NCBI RefSeq assembly: GCF_008801935.1
Contig: NZ_VZOT01000008.1
Coordinates: forward strand, 56,981 to 120,980
Source of the DNA: Comamonas kerstersii
Lineage (GTDB): Bacteria > Pseudomonadota > Gammaproteobacteria > Burkholderiales > Burkholderiaceae_C
Reading direction: 5' to 3'
DNA: 64,000 nucleotides
The notes beneath the pieces were generated by a model, which saw only the letters and a program-made list of their open reading frames with translations, made no database searches and was not told the origin of the DNA. Both the position numbers and the translations under genes were made by a program. Positions 7,161 through 16,880 of the stretch are shown here, one piece after another (positions within the stretch are counted from its first letter, which is position 1; each line of letters begins with the position of its first letter).

Positions 7161-8684
7161 TTACTTCAGGCTGATGGTGGTGTTCACGCCCTGGCCCGTG
7201 GTGCTGTCGTCAAACCAGCGTGCGGTCACGGTCTTGGTCTGGGTGTAGAACAGGATGACCTGCTTGCCGTAAGGGCCCAGATCGCCCAGCTTGGAGGCGC
7301 GGCTGCCGCTGAAGGAGAACAGGGGTACAGGCACGGGAATCGGCACATTGATGCCGACCTGGCCCACATCAATGTCTTCCTGGAACTTGCGTGCCGCTGC
7401 GCCGGACTGCGTAAAGATGGCAGTGCCGTTGCCGTTGGGGTTGGCGTTGATGAAGGCTATGGCTTCGTCGATGCTGTCAGCTGCGACCAGGCACAGCACG
7501 GGGCCAAAGATTTCCTGGTCGTAAATGCTCATGCCGGGTTGGACACCGCTGAAGATGGTGGGGCCCACGAAGTTGCCCTTTTCATAGCCGGGCACCTGGG
7601 GCCTGCGGCCATCCAGCTCCAGCTTGGCACCTTCGGCAACGCCACGTTCAATCAGCCCCTCCACGCGGGAAAGCGCCGCGCAGGAGACCAGTGGGCCTAC
7701 GTCGGTGCCGGGTTCGGTGCCAGCGGACACCTTGAGCGTCTTGGCTTTTTCCACCAGCTCAGGGATCCAGTTCTGGGCTTCGCCGACCAGCACCGCCACG
7801 GACACGGCCATGCAGCGCTGGCCCGCCGCACCAAAGGCTGCGCCAGCCAGGGCGTTGAGCGTTTGCTCCTTGTTCGCATCAGGCAGCACGATGGCGTGGT
7901 TTTTCGCGCCCATCATGCATTGCACGCGCTTGCCGTTGAGGCTGGCGCGGTTGTAGACATGGGTGCCCACCTTGGTCGAGCCCACAAAGCTGATGGCCTT
8001 GATGTCGGGGTGGTCGCAGATAGCGTTGACCACGTCCTCGCCGCCATGCACCACATTGAGCACGCCGGGGGGGATGCCAGCTTCCAGTGCCAGCTCGCAC
8101 AGGCGCATGGTCACCAGTGGATCTTGCTCGGAAGGCTTGAGCACAAAGGTATTGCCCGTGGCAATGGCCATGGGGAACATCCACAGCGGAATCATGGCCG
8201 GGAAGTTGAAGGGGGTGATGCCTGCACACACGCCCAGTGGCTGCAGCAGGGTATAGGTGTCCACCCCGTTGGCAACGTTGTTGGCCAGCTCGCCCAGCTG
8301 CAGGTTGCCAATGCTGGCTGCGTGCTCTACCACTTCCAGACCACGGAACACATCGCCTTCGGCATCAGGCAGGGTCTTGCCTTGCTCGGCTGTGAGCAGG
8401 GCGGCCAGCTCCTTCATGTTTTCACGGATGAGCTGCTGCAGTTTCAGGAAGATGCGGGCGCGGGTGCCAATGGGCGTTTTGCGCCAGGTCTTGAAAGCTT
8501 GCTTGGCATTGCTGACGGCCAGATTCACTTCCTCGGGCGTGGCAAAGGGCACGCGGGCCAGCACCTCCTGGGTGGCGGGGTTGACCACATTGCGCCATTG
8601 CGTGGTCTTGGACTCTACAAACTCGCCGTTGATCAAGAGTTTGACGCTGGGTGCCAGTACGCCGGCTTGTGCTGCTGCATTCAT
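7161..8684 (-). CDS. mmsA: CoA-acylating methylmalonate-semialdehyde dehydrogenase
   Basis: 507 residues, an aldehyde dehydrogenase. The nucleophilic Cys291 lies in [10 protein letters not shown], the oxyanion Asn160 in ITPFNFP, and the NAD-binding FVGSTKVG near 233-240. The GQRCMA form around the cysteine is characteristic of the CoA-acylating MmsA branch. It converts methylmalonate semialdehyde to propionyl-CoA with CO2 loss. A GGAGAC ribosome-binding site precedes the ATG. It is the first gene of the minus-strand valine cluster and is divergent from a LysR regulator, its likely controller. Confidence 0.95.
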   Translation of the reverse strand: MNAAAQAGVLAPSVKLLINGEFVESKTTQWRNVVNPATQEVLARVPFATPEEVNLAVSNAKQAFKTWRKTPIGTRARIFLKLQQLIRENMKELAALLTAEQGKTLPDAEGDVFRGLEVVEHAASIGNLQLGELANNVANGVDTYTLLQPLGVCAGITPFNFPAMIPLWMFPMAIATGNTFVLKPSEQDPLVTMRLCELALEAGIPPGVLNVVHGGEDVVNAICDHPDIKAISFVGSTKVGTHVYNRASLNGKRVQCMMGAKNHAIVLPDANKEQTLNALAGAAFGAAGQRCMAVSVAVLVGEAQNWIPELVEKAKTLKVSAGTEPGTDVGPLVSCAALSRVEGLIERGVAEGAKLELDGRRPQVPGYEKGNFVGPTIFSGVQPGMSIYDQEIFGPVLCLVAADSIDEAIAFINANPNGNGTAIFTQSGAAARKFQEDIDVGQVGINVPIPVPVPLFSFSGSRASKLGDLGPYGKQVILFYTQTKTVTARWFDDSTTGQGVNTTISLK

Positions 8685-8777
8685 GCTGTTGTCTCCTTCT
8701 CAAGTGTTTTCATGGGTATGGAAGCCATCCTAGATGTGCAAATCTGCTGCAGCAATACGCGTTTACGCACCTTGGCT

Positions 8778-8790
8778 TTGCATAAATGCA
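8778..8790. promoter_or_regulatory. Candidate LysR-type operator in the mmsA/LysR divergent region
   Basis: TTGCATAAATGCA fits the T-N11-A pattern of LysR-type regulators with an internal dyad, TGCAT-AA-ATGCA. It lies 17 bases before the regulator's ATG and about 90 bases upstream of mmsA, a typical autoregulatory position. Assignment is by pattern only. Confidence 0.45.
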
Positions 8791-8807
8791 CAGGCACACT
8801 GCTGGAT

Positions 8808-9704
8808 ATGGACTGGGACCATTTGCGTTTTTTTGCAGCGCTGGCGCAGACCGGCACGCTGGCCGGGGCTGCACGCGTACTGGGCGTGGAACACACCACG
8901 GTGGCGCGGCGCATTCAGGCGCTGGAGCAGCACATGGGCTGCCCGCTGTTTGTGCGTGAGGCCTCGGGCCACAGACTCAATGCAGCCGGGCAGCAGCTTT
9001 GGCCTGTGGCGCAGGCCATGGAGCAAGCCGTGCGTGGCATGGAGCAGCTGTCCATGCCGCAGGCCAAAGCTGCGGCAGAGGTGGCAGGCATGGTCCGCGT
9101 GGGAGTGCCGGAAGGGCTGGGGGTGCAACTGCTGGCCGCACCTTTGGCCCAGCTGGCCCGGCAGTACCCCAAGCTTTCCATAGACCTGCTGGCCTTGCCC
9201 CGGCTGATGCACCTGTCACGGCGTGAGGCGGACATCGTGATTTCGTTGGAGCGGCCCAAGCGGGGCACGGTGGTGGTGAGCAAGCTGGCGGACTACCACC
9301 TATATCTGTATGGCGAGCGTCAGTACCTGGCACGCAGACCTCTGGTGCGCAGCAGCGAGGATTTGCGCCACCACCAGTTCATTGACTATGTGGATGACTT
9401 GCTCTTCACCAAGGAGCTGCAGTTGCTGGCCCAGATTTACAAGCCACGGCAGTACGTATTTCGTAGCACCAGCATTGCTGCGCAGTACGCAGCCGTGCGT
9501 GCAGGGGCAGGGCTGGCAGTGCTGCCTGCATTTCTGGCGGACAAGGACCCGCTGCTGCAGCGCGTGCTGCCAGATACGGCCACTTTCGAGAAAACATTCT
9601 GGATGAGCATGCCGCAGGAGTCGCGAACGGTGCCGCGCATCCAGGTGGTGTGGCGCTTTCTGAAAGGCATGGCCAAACCGCTGGAAGAGCGCTTGCAACC
9701 GTAG
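8808..9704 (+). CDS. LysR-family transcriptional regulator, divergent from mmsA
   Basis: 298 residues. The N-terminal winged helix-turn-helix reads MDWDHLRFFAALAQTG, then AARVLGVEHTTVARRIQALE, followed by a substrate-binding domain. The frame is open far upstream (to 6756) as the antisense of mmsA, so the start was set at the ATG where the HTH begins, next to a possible operator. Divergence from mmsA and the family's habit of controlling the adjacent divergent operon suggest it regulates valine catabolism. The inducer is unknown. The 245-base gap after it carries no gene; a CCGCCAT-TTTG-ATGGCGG hairpin lies just before the next start codon. Confidence 0.88.
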   Translation: MDWDHLRFFAALAQTGTLAGAARVLGVEHTTVARRIQALEQHMGCPLFVREASGHRLNAAGQQLWPVAQAMEQAVRGMEQLSMPQAKAAAEVAGMVRVGVPEGLGVQLLAAPLAQLARQYPKLSIDLLALPRLMHLSRREADIVISLERPKRGTVVVSKLADYHLYLYGERQYLARRPLVRSSEDLRHHQFIDYVDDLLFTKELQLLAQIYKPRQYVFRSTSIAAQYAAVRAGAGLAVLPAFLADKDPLLQRVLPDTATFEKTFWMSMPQESRTVPRIQVVWRFLKGMAKPLEERLQP

Positions 9705-9949
9705 TGCTGATAGCTTGTGCCATATCACCTTGTGCCACGTGTGCCATGCGATGCAGGCGTGGGCCATTTCGCCCCAAAAATATGGCCAGCTCATAAGCCC
9801 AGCAGAAGCAGAACTCAATCAACTTTGTCTGCGTGATAGCCAAATCGCACTGATTCTCAGGTAATATTTGTTTGCATTTGCAGGCTGCAGGGATGGGGCA
9901 GCCGACTCTTTTCTGCTGACCGCCATTTTGATGGCGGCTTCCTGCTTTT

Positions 9950-12900
9950 ATGACGGTAATACGTACAAGACTCAAAAAAACCTGGTTGCTTTGGGCCCCT
10001 GCTTCTGTTGTCTTCTGTGCAGGAGTGCTGGCCTCTGCCGGGGTAGTCAATGCATTGCTGGACCGTCAGGATAAGGAGGAGCAAAGCCGCGTCGATCATG
10101 AAATTGAGCTGTTTGCAGCTTCTTTGCAGCTGCGCATGACCACCTATGCAGATTTGCTGCGTGGCATGCAGCCGATCTTTGAGATGTCATCGACACACAG
10201 ATCGCGCCGTGACTTCCTGCAAAAGACGGTGGTGAAGCAACTGCCCTATCGCTACCCGGGCATCGTGTCTCTGTCCGTGTCTTTGCGCATGTTGCCCGAT
10301 GAATATCTGGAGTATCGCGACAGTCTTGTGGCAGAGCTGGGCGAAGCGGAGCGTGTTTCCATCGAGCAAATGCCCGCCTGGGATCCACAGCGCAAGACCT
10401 ATAACGTGGTAGATCAGATCTGGCCGGAGCAGGCTGCTTCCAGACTGGTGGGGTCGGATGCCATCGCACATCCTGCGGCTGAGCTGTACGCCTATAAAAA
10501 TGCGCCGCGCACAACACCACGCATGTCCGAGCCGCTGCAGTTGCGGCAACTCCCGCACGGCGTGGTGGGAGTGCTGATCTCCGTGCCATTTCAGCGCCTG
10601 GAAGAAGCTGTGCCAAGACTGGTTGGTACGGTCAATATGGGGGTGCGCCTGGACGCGCTGATTGAAGACCTGCAGGAGCAGGGCTTGCTGCGTAATACGG
10701 CCATCAGCCTGTCGGACGTGGGCAGCGTATTGCCCGGCAATATGGTTCAGTACGACGAGCAGCCCCTTTATGTTTCACAGGAATGGAATGCCATGGCGCC
10801 TGGCACACAGGGCGTCAGGTCATTCGATATCCTGGGGCGCAGCTGGCGTCTGGACTATGCGAGCCACCCACAGGTCCTGTCGAGCGCTGAACGCCTGTAC
10901 CCCTGGGCCATAGGCGCTCTGGGCCTTCTCACAACGCTGCTGCTTGCCAGCATGCTTGCCCTGGCGGCACGCCAGCGTGAGCGTGCGCTGCTCAAAGTGC
11001 AGGCCAAGAACAACTTGCTGCGTTATCGCACGGGTCGATTCAATGCGCTGTTCCATCAGCACGCGATCGGGGTGGCAGAAGTCAATGCCCAGACCGGGCA
11101 GTTTCTGCATGTGAACGCACGTTTTTGTGAGATTGCCGGGGAGTTGTCCAGCAGACTGACCCTGAAGGGCCTGCTGGGTATGCTGCAGCCGCAGGACAGG
11201 GAGAGCTGCGAGCAGGCACTGGCACAGCTGCGCCATGGCCAGCAGGGGCACCACAGTCAGGTTTTTCAGGTGCTGCGTGCGGATGGCAGCACCGTATGGG
11301 CTGAAATGTGGCTGGCTCCCTTGCGCGAGCATGGGCGTGAACTGCCGGGCAGCCATATTGTGCTGTTGCAGGATGTCAGTCAGCGCTATCACATGCAGCA
11401 GCAGCTACAGGCGCGTGAAGCCTATTCCAGCGAAATGCTGCGTTACATGCCGGTGGGCTTTGTCGTGGTGGGTGTGGTGGGCAATATTGAGTTCATCAAT
11501 CACCAGTTTGAGTCCATGACCGGCTGGCAGCAGTCAGACATCCCTGATGAGTCCGCCATGTGGCGCAAGCTCTGTGTAGATACGCTGGAGCATGCCAGAC
11601 TGCTGCAGCGCCTGGCCTCTGTACGCAGCAACGTTGCGGGCAACAGCATGAACATGCTGGCTGCCGAATACCTGCTGCGTGCCAAGGATGGACGAGAGCT
11701 GCCCGTGGAAGTGTCGGGGCGCTTTCTCGATGGCCGTGTGCTGCTGAGTTTTGTGGACGTCAGCCAGCGCAAGGCGGCAGAAGCCCAGATCCGCTGGCTG
11801 GGCGACTACGACACACTGACGCAGTTGCCCAACCGCCGTCTGCTGCTCGACCGCCTGCATGAGGCACTGGTGCGCAGCAAGAAGGGTGGGGGAAGCAAAG
11901 GGGCCTTGCTGCTGCTCGATATTGATAACTTCAAGGCGCTCAATGAGACTCTGGGTCATGAGCATGGCGATGCCCTGCTGCGGCTGGTGGCTACTCGCCT
12001 GAGTGGCTGCATTGCAGGCCGGCACACCCTGGCCCGTCAGGGCGGGGACGAATTTGCCGTGGTTCTGGAAGATCTGCCCGTGGATCCTCTGGAGGCCGGG
12101 CGCAGCACCGAGCAGGTGGGCTGCACCATCCTGGCGGCACTGCGCACACCGTTTTATCTGAATGAGCAGGATTTCCATGTCACCGTCAGCATGGGGGCGG
12201 TGGTCTTCAGCGGACAGAATGACTCGGTGGAAGAACTGCTGAAACGCGCAGAACTGGCGCTGTATCAGGCCAAGAGCGCCGGGCGCGACAGCCTGCAGTT
12301 CTTTGACCCCAGCATGCAGCAGGCCGTCAGTGCGCGGGTGGAGATGGAAAAAGATATCCGCCTGGCTCTGGAGCGGCATGAGTTTGATCTGTTCTATCAG
12401 CCACAGGTGTGCAACGGGCAGGTGATGGGCGCGGAGGCACTGCTGCGTTGGCAGCATCCCAGCAAGGGGCTGATATCTCCAGCAGTGTTTGTGCCTGCGG
12501 CCGAAGATTCAGGCTTGATACTGCCGCTGGGTGAGTGGGCGCTGTATGCAGCCTGCCGCCAGCTGGCGCGCTGGGCACGGGATCCTGCGCTGTCGCAGAT
12601 GAGTATGTCGGTCAATGTCAGCCCCCGTCAGTTCTACCAACCCGACTTTGTCGCCCAGGTGCAGCAGGCGCTGGAGGTCACGGGTGCGCGAGCTGAGCGG
12701 CTGGAGCTGGAACTCACAGAGGGCATGCTGCTGGAGGATGTGGAAGACACTATCCGCAAGATGGTGCAGCTCAAGGCACTGGGTGTCAGCTTCTCTCTGG
12801 ACGACTTTGGTACGGGCTACTCCTCGCTGAGCTATCTCAAGCGCCTGCCGCTGGACAAGCTCAAGATCGACCAAGGCTTTGTGCGCGAGGTGGTCACCAG

Positions 12901-13174
12901 CAGTAACGATGCGGCCATTGCACGGTCCATCATTGCACTGGGTCACAGTCTGGGTCTGCAGGTCATCGCTGAAGGTGTGGAAACCGAAGCGCAGCGCGCA
13001 TTTCTGGAAGAAAACGGCTGTAACTTCTGGCAGGGCTACCTGTTCAGTCGCCCGCAGCCCGCGGCTGACTTTGAGGCATGGGCACGCAGCTATAACGCCG
13101 AGACCACAAACCTGCAGGCCACACACTTTGCCCCTGAAGTGCAGCCTGCGTCAGCAGTGAAAGGTTACTCCTAA
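9950..13174 (+). CDS. Membrane-bound CHASE-PAS-PAS-GGDEF-EAL protein (c-di-GMP turnover)
   Basis: 1074 residues. A first membrane helix (about 10-32) is followed by a periplasmic CHASE-like sensor region, a second membrane helix near 320-340 and two PAS-like regions (about 350-470 and 475-600). A GGDEF domain (motif at 698-702) and an EAL domain (motif at 829-831) follow. EAL-domain residues look intact: NVSPRQF, ELTEGMLLE, DDFGTGYSS (from 951), KIDQGFV and AEGVET, so phosphodiesterase activity is likely. The GGDEF signature is intact, but the RxxD inhibitory site is degenerate (RHTL). Extracellular signals probably tune c-di-GMP and thus motility or biofilm. It is monocistronic. Confidence 0.92.
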   Translation: MTVIRTRLKKTWLLWAPASVVFCAGVLASAGVVNALLDRQDKEEQSRVDHEIELFAASLQLRMTTYADLLRGMQPIFEMSSTHRSRRDFLQKTVVKQLPYRYPGIVSLSVSLRMLPDEYLEYRDSLVAELGEAERVSIEQMPAWDPQRKTYNVVDQIWPEQAASRLVGSDAIAHPAAELYAYKNAPRTTPRMSEPLQLRQLPHGVVGVLISVPFQRLEEAVPRLVGTVNMGVRLDALIEDLQEQGLLRNTAISLSDVGSVLPGNMVQYDEQPLYVSQEWNAMAPGTQGVRSFDILGRSWRLDYASHPQVLSSAERLYPWAIGALGLLTTLLLASMLALAARQRERALLKVQAKNNLLRYRTGRFNALFHQHAIGVAEVNAQTGQFLHVNARFCEIAGELSSRLTLKGLLGMLQPQDRESCEQALAQLRHGQQGHHSQVFQVLRADGSTVWAEMWLAPLREHGRELPGSHIVLLQDVSQRYHMQQQLQAREAYSSEMLRYMPVGFVVVGVVGNIEFINHQFESMTGWQQSDIPDESAMWRKLCVDTLEHARLLQRLASVRSNVAGNSMNMLAAEYLLRAKDGRELPVEVSGRFLDGRVLLSFVDVSQRKAAEAQIRWLGDYDTLTQLPNRRLLLDRLHEALVRSKKGGGSKGALLLLDIDNFKALNETLGHEHGDALLRLVATRLSGCIAGRHTLARQGGDEFAVVLEDLPVDPLEAGRSTEQVGCTILAALRTPFYLNEQDFHVTVSMGAVVFSGQNDSVEELLKRAELALYQAKSAGRDSLQFFDPSMQQAVSARVEMEKDIRLALERHEFDLFYQPQVCNGQVMGAEALLRWQHPSKGLISPAVFVPAAEDSGLILPLGEWALYAACRQLARWARDPALSQMSMSVNVSPRQFYQPDFVAQVQQALEVTGARAERLELELTEGMLLEDVEDTIRKMVQLKALGVSFSLDDFGTGYSSLSYLKRLPLDKLKIDQGFVREVVTSSNDAAIARSIIALGHSLGLQVIAEGVETEAQRAFLEENGCNFWQGYLFSRPQPAADFEAWARSYNAETTNLQATHFAPEVQPASAVKGYS

Positions 13175-13322
13175 AAACAGAGCTGCTGACGTTGGTTTTA
13201 TCAGCGATAAACAGGGTTTTGTTACAAAGTTTAAGATTCGGTGCTACAGGCATCTGTAACAGGGCGCGGTATTATCACGACTCATACGTTTTGCTTTTGC
13301 TTGCTTCCGAGTCTGAATCTCC

Positions 13323-16300
13323 GTGCGTCTTAATTCCATCAAGCTGTCTGGCTTCAAATCTTTTGCCGAACCTACCAACTTCATGCTGCCTGGGCAGCTG
13401 ATTGGTGTTGTAGGTCCCAATGGATGCGGCAAGTCCAACATCATGGACGCGGTGCGCTGGGTGCTGGGCGAAAGCAAGGCCTCGGAGCTGCGTGGCGAGA
13501 GCATGCAGGACGTGATCTTCAACGGCACCACGCACCGCAAACCCGCCAGCCGCTCCAGTGTGGAACTGGTGTTTGACAATAGCGACCACCGCGCGGGTGG
13601 CCAGTGGGGCCAGTTCACGGAAATCGCCGTCAAGCGCGTGCTCACGCGCGATGGCAACAGCTCCTACTTCATCAACAACCAGCCTGTGCGCCGTCGTGAC
13701 GTGCAGGATGTGTTCCTGGGCACCGGCCTGGGCCCGCGTGCCTACGCCATCATCGGTCAGGGCACGATCAGCCGCATCATCGAGTCACGCCCGGAAGAGC
13801 TGCGTCTATTCCTCGAAGAGGCCGCCGGGGTGTCCAAGTACAAGGAACGCCGCCGCGAAACCGAAAACCGTCTGTCTGATACGCGTGAGAACCTCACACG
13901 TGTGGAAGACATTCTGCGTGAACTCAACGCCAACCTCGACAAGCTGGAAAAGCAGGCCGAGGTTGCTGCCAGATACAACGAGCTGCAGGCCAGTGTCACC
14001 CTCAAGCAGCACCAGCTGTGGTTTCTGAAGAAGCAGGATGCCGAAGGCGATCTGACCAAAATCCGCCAGGAAGGTCTGCAGGCCGTCAACGAGCTGGAAG
14101 CCCGCATGGCGGAAATCCGCCACATTGAGGCCGATCTGGAAGCCGTGCGCCAGGCCCACTACGAAGCGGGTGACAAGGTCAATCAGGCGCAGGGCCGTCT
14201 GTACGAAGCCACGGCCGAAGTCGGCAAGCTCGAAGCCGAAATCCGCTATGTGGTCGAAGGCCGCCAGCGCGTAGAGCAGCGCCTGCAGCAGCTGGCCGAG
14301 CAGATCGCCCAGTGGGCACAGCGCAAGGAAGATGCCGAGGTGGAGCTGGAGCATCTGGCTGAAAACGGCATGGATGCCGAAGAACAGGCAGAAATGCTGG
14401 CTGCCCAGCTGGAAGAACAAAGCATGCGCCTGCCTGATCTGGAAGACGCCTTGCGTGCCGCCCAGAACAAGGCCAATGAGCAGCGCCAGCAGGTGGTGCA
14501 GGTGCAGCAGCAGATTCAGGTGCTGGCTGCAGAGCAGCGCAGCATCAACGAGCAGACGCGCCAGCACGAAAGTCGGCTGGAGCGCCTGCGCAATGACCGC
14601 AATGCACTGGCCACGCCCGATGAGGCACGCCTGCAGCAGGTCTCTGCCCAGTACGAAGATGCGGCCGAAATGGCCGAAATGGCCGAGGCGGCCCTCATGG
14701 AACTGCAGGACAGCGTGCCGCAGCTCGACGATGAGCGCCGCCAGCGCCAGCAGGCCCTGAACCAGGAAACTGCACGTCAGGCGGAACTGGCTGCGCGCAT
14801 GGAAGCGCTCAAGGCACTGCAGGAAAAGGTCAAGACCGACGGCAAGCTGCAGCCCTGGCTGGCCAAGCATGGGCTCGATGGCCTGCAGGGCCTGTGGACA
14901 CGCATTGCTGTAGAGCCCGGCTGGGAAAATGCACTGGAAGCAGCGCTGCGCGAGCGCATGGGGGCGCTGGAAATCAGCCGCCTGGACATGGTGCGTGGCT
15001 TTCTGGGTACAGGTGCAAAAGACGCGCCTCCCGCACGGCTGGCGTTCTATTCCAAGCCTGAGGGCAGCGTGAGCCTGAGCCTGAGCAGCAATGGCCTGCC
15101 CTTGATGGCAGAGCTGCTGCGTGTGGGGGATGCAGGCCTCAAAGCACTGCTGACCGAATGGCTGGCTGGCTGCTACACCGCACAGTCGCTGGATGAAGCG
15201 CTGAGCCATCGCGCTCAGCTCAAGGCTGGCGAAACGATTTATGTGCCCACGGGCCATGCGGTCACGGCCCACAGCGTGAGCTTTTTCGCTCAGGATTCTG
15301 AGCAATCTGGTCTGCTGGCACGCGCTCAGGAAATTGAGCACCTGGAAAAAGAACTGCGTGCGCAGGCGTTGATCAGCGAAGAAGCTCGTACAGCGCTGGT
15401 GCGTGCCGAGGCGGCTTATGCCGATGCCTCACAGCGCCTGGTGAGCGCACGCCGCGAAGCCAGCGAGGCCAAGCAATCGGCGCATGAGCTGCAGGTGGAA
15501 ATGCTGCGCCTGACCCAGCAGGCTGAACAGGCGCGTGCACGCACCGCCCAGATTGAGGCCGATGTGGCTGAAGTACAGGCGGCACTGGATGATCTGCAGG
15601 AGCGGGCCATCGCCGCAGAGGCGCGCTTTGAAGAGCTGGACATGCAGCTGGCCGACAGCCAGGAACTGCATGCCCAGCTGGACGAAAAAGTCATTGAAGC
15701 CGAGCGCAAGCTGTCAGAAAGCCGTGAGCAGCTGCGTGCGCTGGAGCGCAAGGCGCAGGAAGCGACCTTCAGCCAGCGCAGCATGCAGGCACGACAGGCC
15801 GAGCTGCAGCGCACGCTGGAGACCGCAGAGCAGCAAACCAAGGCGCTGCTGGAAGAGCGTGAGCGTGCCTATGCCGAGCAAAGCCGCCTCAACGATGCCG
15901 CCGCGCAGGGTGGCCTGCAGGATGCACTGGCACTGAAGATGGAGCGCGAGCAGGCGGTGGCCGCTGCGCGCAGCGAATACGAAGACCTGACCAACAAGCT
16001 GCGCGCCAGTGATGAGCGTCGCACGCAGATTGAGCGGGCACTGGAGCCCATGCGTGCGCGCATTACCGAGTTCCAGCTCAAGGAGCAGGCTGCAGCGCTG
16101 GGCAGTGCCCAGTATGAGCAGCAGTTGGCAGAAGCTGGCGCTGATCTGGCAGCCGTGGCGCAGTCCATTCTGGAAGGCAACGTCAAGCTCCACGGTCTGC
16201 AAAGCGAGATTGACCGTCTGCACCGCGAGATTGCCGCGCTGGGCGCGGTGAACCTGGCGGCGCTGGAAGAGTTGCAGCTGGCGCGTGAGCGCAAGGTGTT

Positions 16301-16853
16301 TCTGGATGCGCAGGTGGCTGACCTGACCGAGGCCATGACCACGCTGGAAAACGCCATCAAGAAGATTGACAACGAAACGCGCGACCTCCTGTCTGCCACC
16401 TTCAACACCGTCAATACGCATTTTGGCCGCATGTTCCCCGAACTCTTCGGGGGCGGGCAGGCCAAGCTCATCATGACGGGCGATGAAATTCTGGATGCAG
16501 GGGTGCAGGTGATGGCACAGCCCCCGGGCAAGAAGAACCAGACCATTCACCTGCTGTCAGGCGGCGAAAAAGCACTGACAGCGATTGCGCTGGTGTTTGC
16601 CATCTTCCAGCTCAACCCCGCGCCTTTCTGTCTGCTGGACGAGGTGGACGCACCGCTGGACGATGCCAATACCGAGCGCTACGCCAAACTGGTGGCCAGC
16701 ATGAGCCGGGGAACCCAGTTCCTGTTCATCAGTCACAACAAGATTGCCATGGAAATGGCGCAACAATTGATTGGCGTCACGATGCAGGAGCAGGGTGTTT
16801 CGCGCATTGTGGCTGTGGATATGGAATCGGCCCTATCCATGGCACACGCTTGA
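13323..16853 (+). CDS. smc: Chromosome partition protein SMC
   Basis: 1176 residues. The ABC-type head is split between the ends: Walker A GPNGCGKSN at 31-39; signature LLSGGEKA at about 1077-1084; Walker B CLLDEVDAP with the Asp/Glu pair at 1106-1107. Long heptad-rich coiled coils (about 170-500 and 670-1000) flank a hinge near 515-660. SMC with ScpA/ScpB organises and segregates the chromosome. The start is GTG at 13323, giving MRLNSIKLSGFKSF, the usual N-terminus; no strong ribosome-binding site is visible. It leads a tight unit with zipA, ligA and a patatin gene. Confidence 0.97.
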   Translation: MRLNSIKLSGFKSFAEPTNFMLPGQLIGVVGPNGCGKSNIMDAVRWVLGESKASELRGESMQDVIFNGTTHRKPASRSSVELVFDNSDHRAGGQWGQFTEIAVKRVLTRDGNSSYFINNQPVRRRDVQDVFLGTGLGPRAYAIIGQGTISRIIESRPEELRLFLEEAAGVSKYKERRRETENRLSDTRENLTRVEDILRELNANLDKLEKQAEVAARYNELQASVTLKQHQLWFLKKQDAEGDLTKIRQEGLQAVNELEARMAEIRHIEADLEAVRQAHYEAGDKVNQAQGRLYEATAEVGKLEAEIRYVVEGRQRVEQRLQQLAEQIAQWAQRKEDAEVELEHLAENGMDAEEQAEMLAAQLEEQSMRLPDLEDALRAAQNKANEQRQQVVQVQQQIQVLAAEQRSINEQTRQHESRLERLRNDRNALATPDEARLQQVSAQYEDAAEMAEMAEAALMELQDSVPQLDDERRQRQQALNQETARQAELAARMEALKALQEKVKTDGKLQPWLAKHGLDGLQGLWTRIAVEPGWENALEAALRERMGALEISRLDMVRGFLGTGAKDAPPARLAFYSKPEGSVSLSLSSNGLPLMAELLRVGDAGLKALLTEWLAGCYTAQSLDEALSHRAQLKAGETIYVPTGHAVTAHSVSFFAQDSEQSGLLARAQEIEHLEKELRAQALISEEARTALVRAEAAYADASQRLVSARREASEAKQSAHELQVEMLRLTQQAEQARARTAQIEADVAEVQAALDDLQERAIAAEARFEELDMQLADSQELHAQLDEKVIEAERKLSESREQLRALERKAQEATFSQRSMQARQAELQRTLETAEQQTKALLEERERAYAEQSRLNDAAAQGGLQDALALKMEREQAVAAARSEYEDLTNKLRASDERRTQIERALEPMRARITEFQLKEQAAALGSAQYEQQLAEAGADLAAVAQSILEGNVKLHGLQSEIDRLHREIAALGAVNLAALEELQLARERKVFLDAQVADLTEAMTTLENAIKKIDNETRDLLSATFNTVNTHFGRMFPELFGGGQAKLIMTGDEILDAGVQVMAQPPGKKNQTIHLLSGGEKALTAIALVFAIFQLNPAPFCLLDEVDAPLDDANTERYAKLVASMSRGTQFLFISHNKIAMEMAQQLIGVTMQEQGVSRIVAVDMESALSMAHA

Positions 16854-16880
16854 TTACGAATAACGGGATACAGCAACTCC

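Noticed and set aside
6756..9704. A 982-codon plus-strand frame spanning mmsA in antisense and the LysR gene
   Set aside because: Only the last 298 codons have LysR similarity; the rest is the high-GC antisense of mmsA and neighbours. The gene start was set at 8808.
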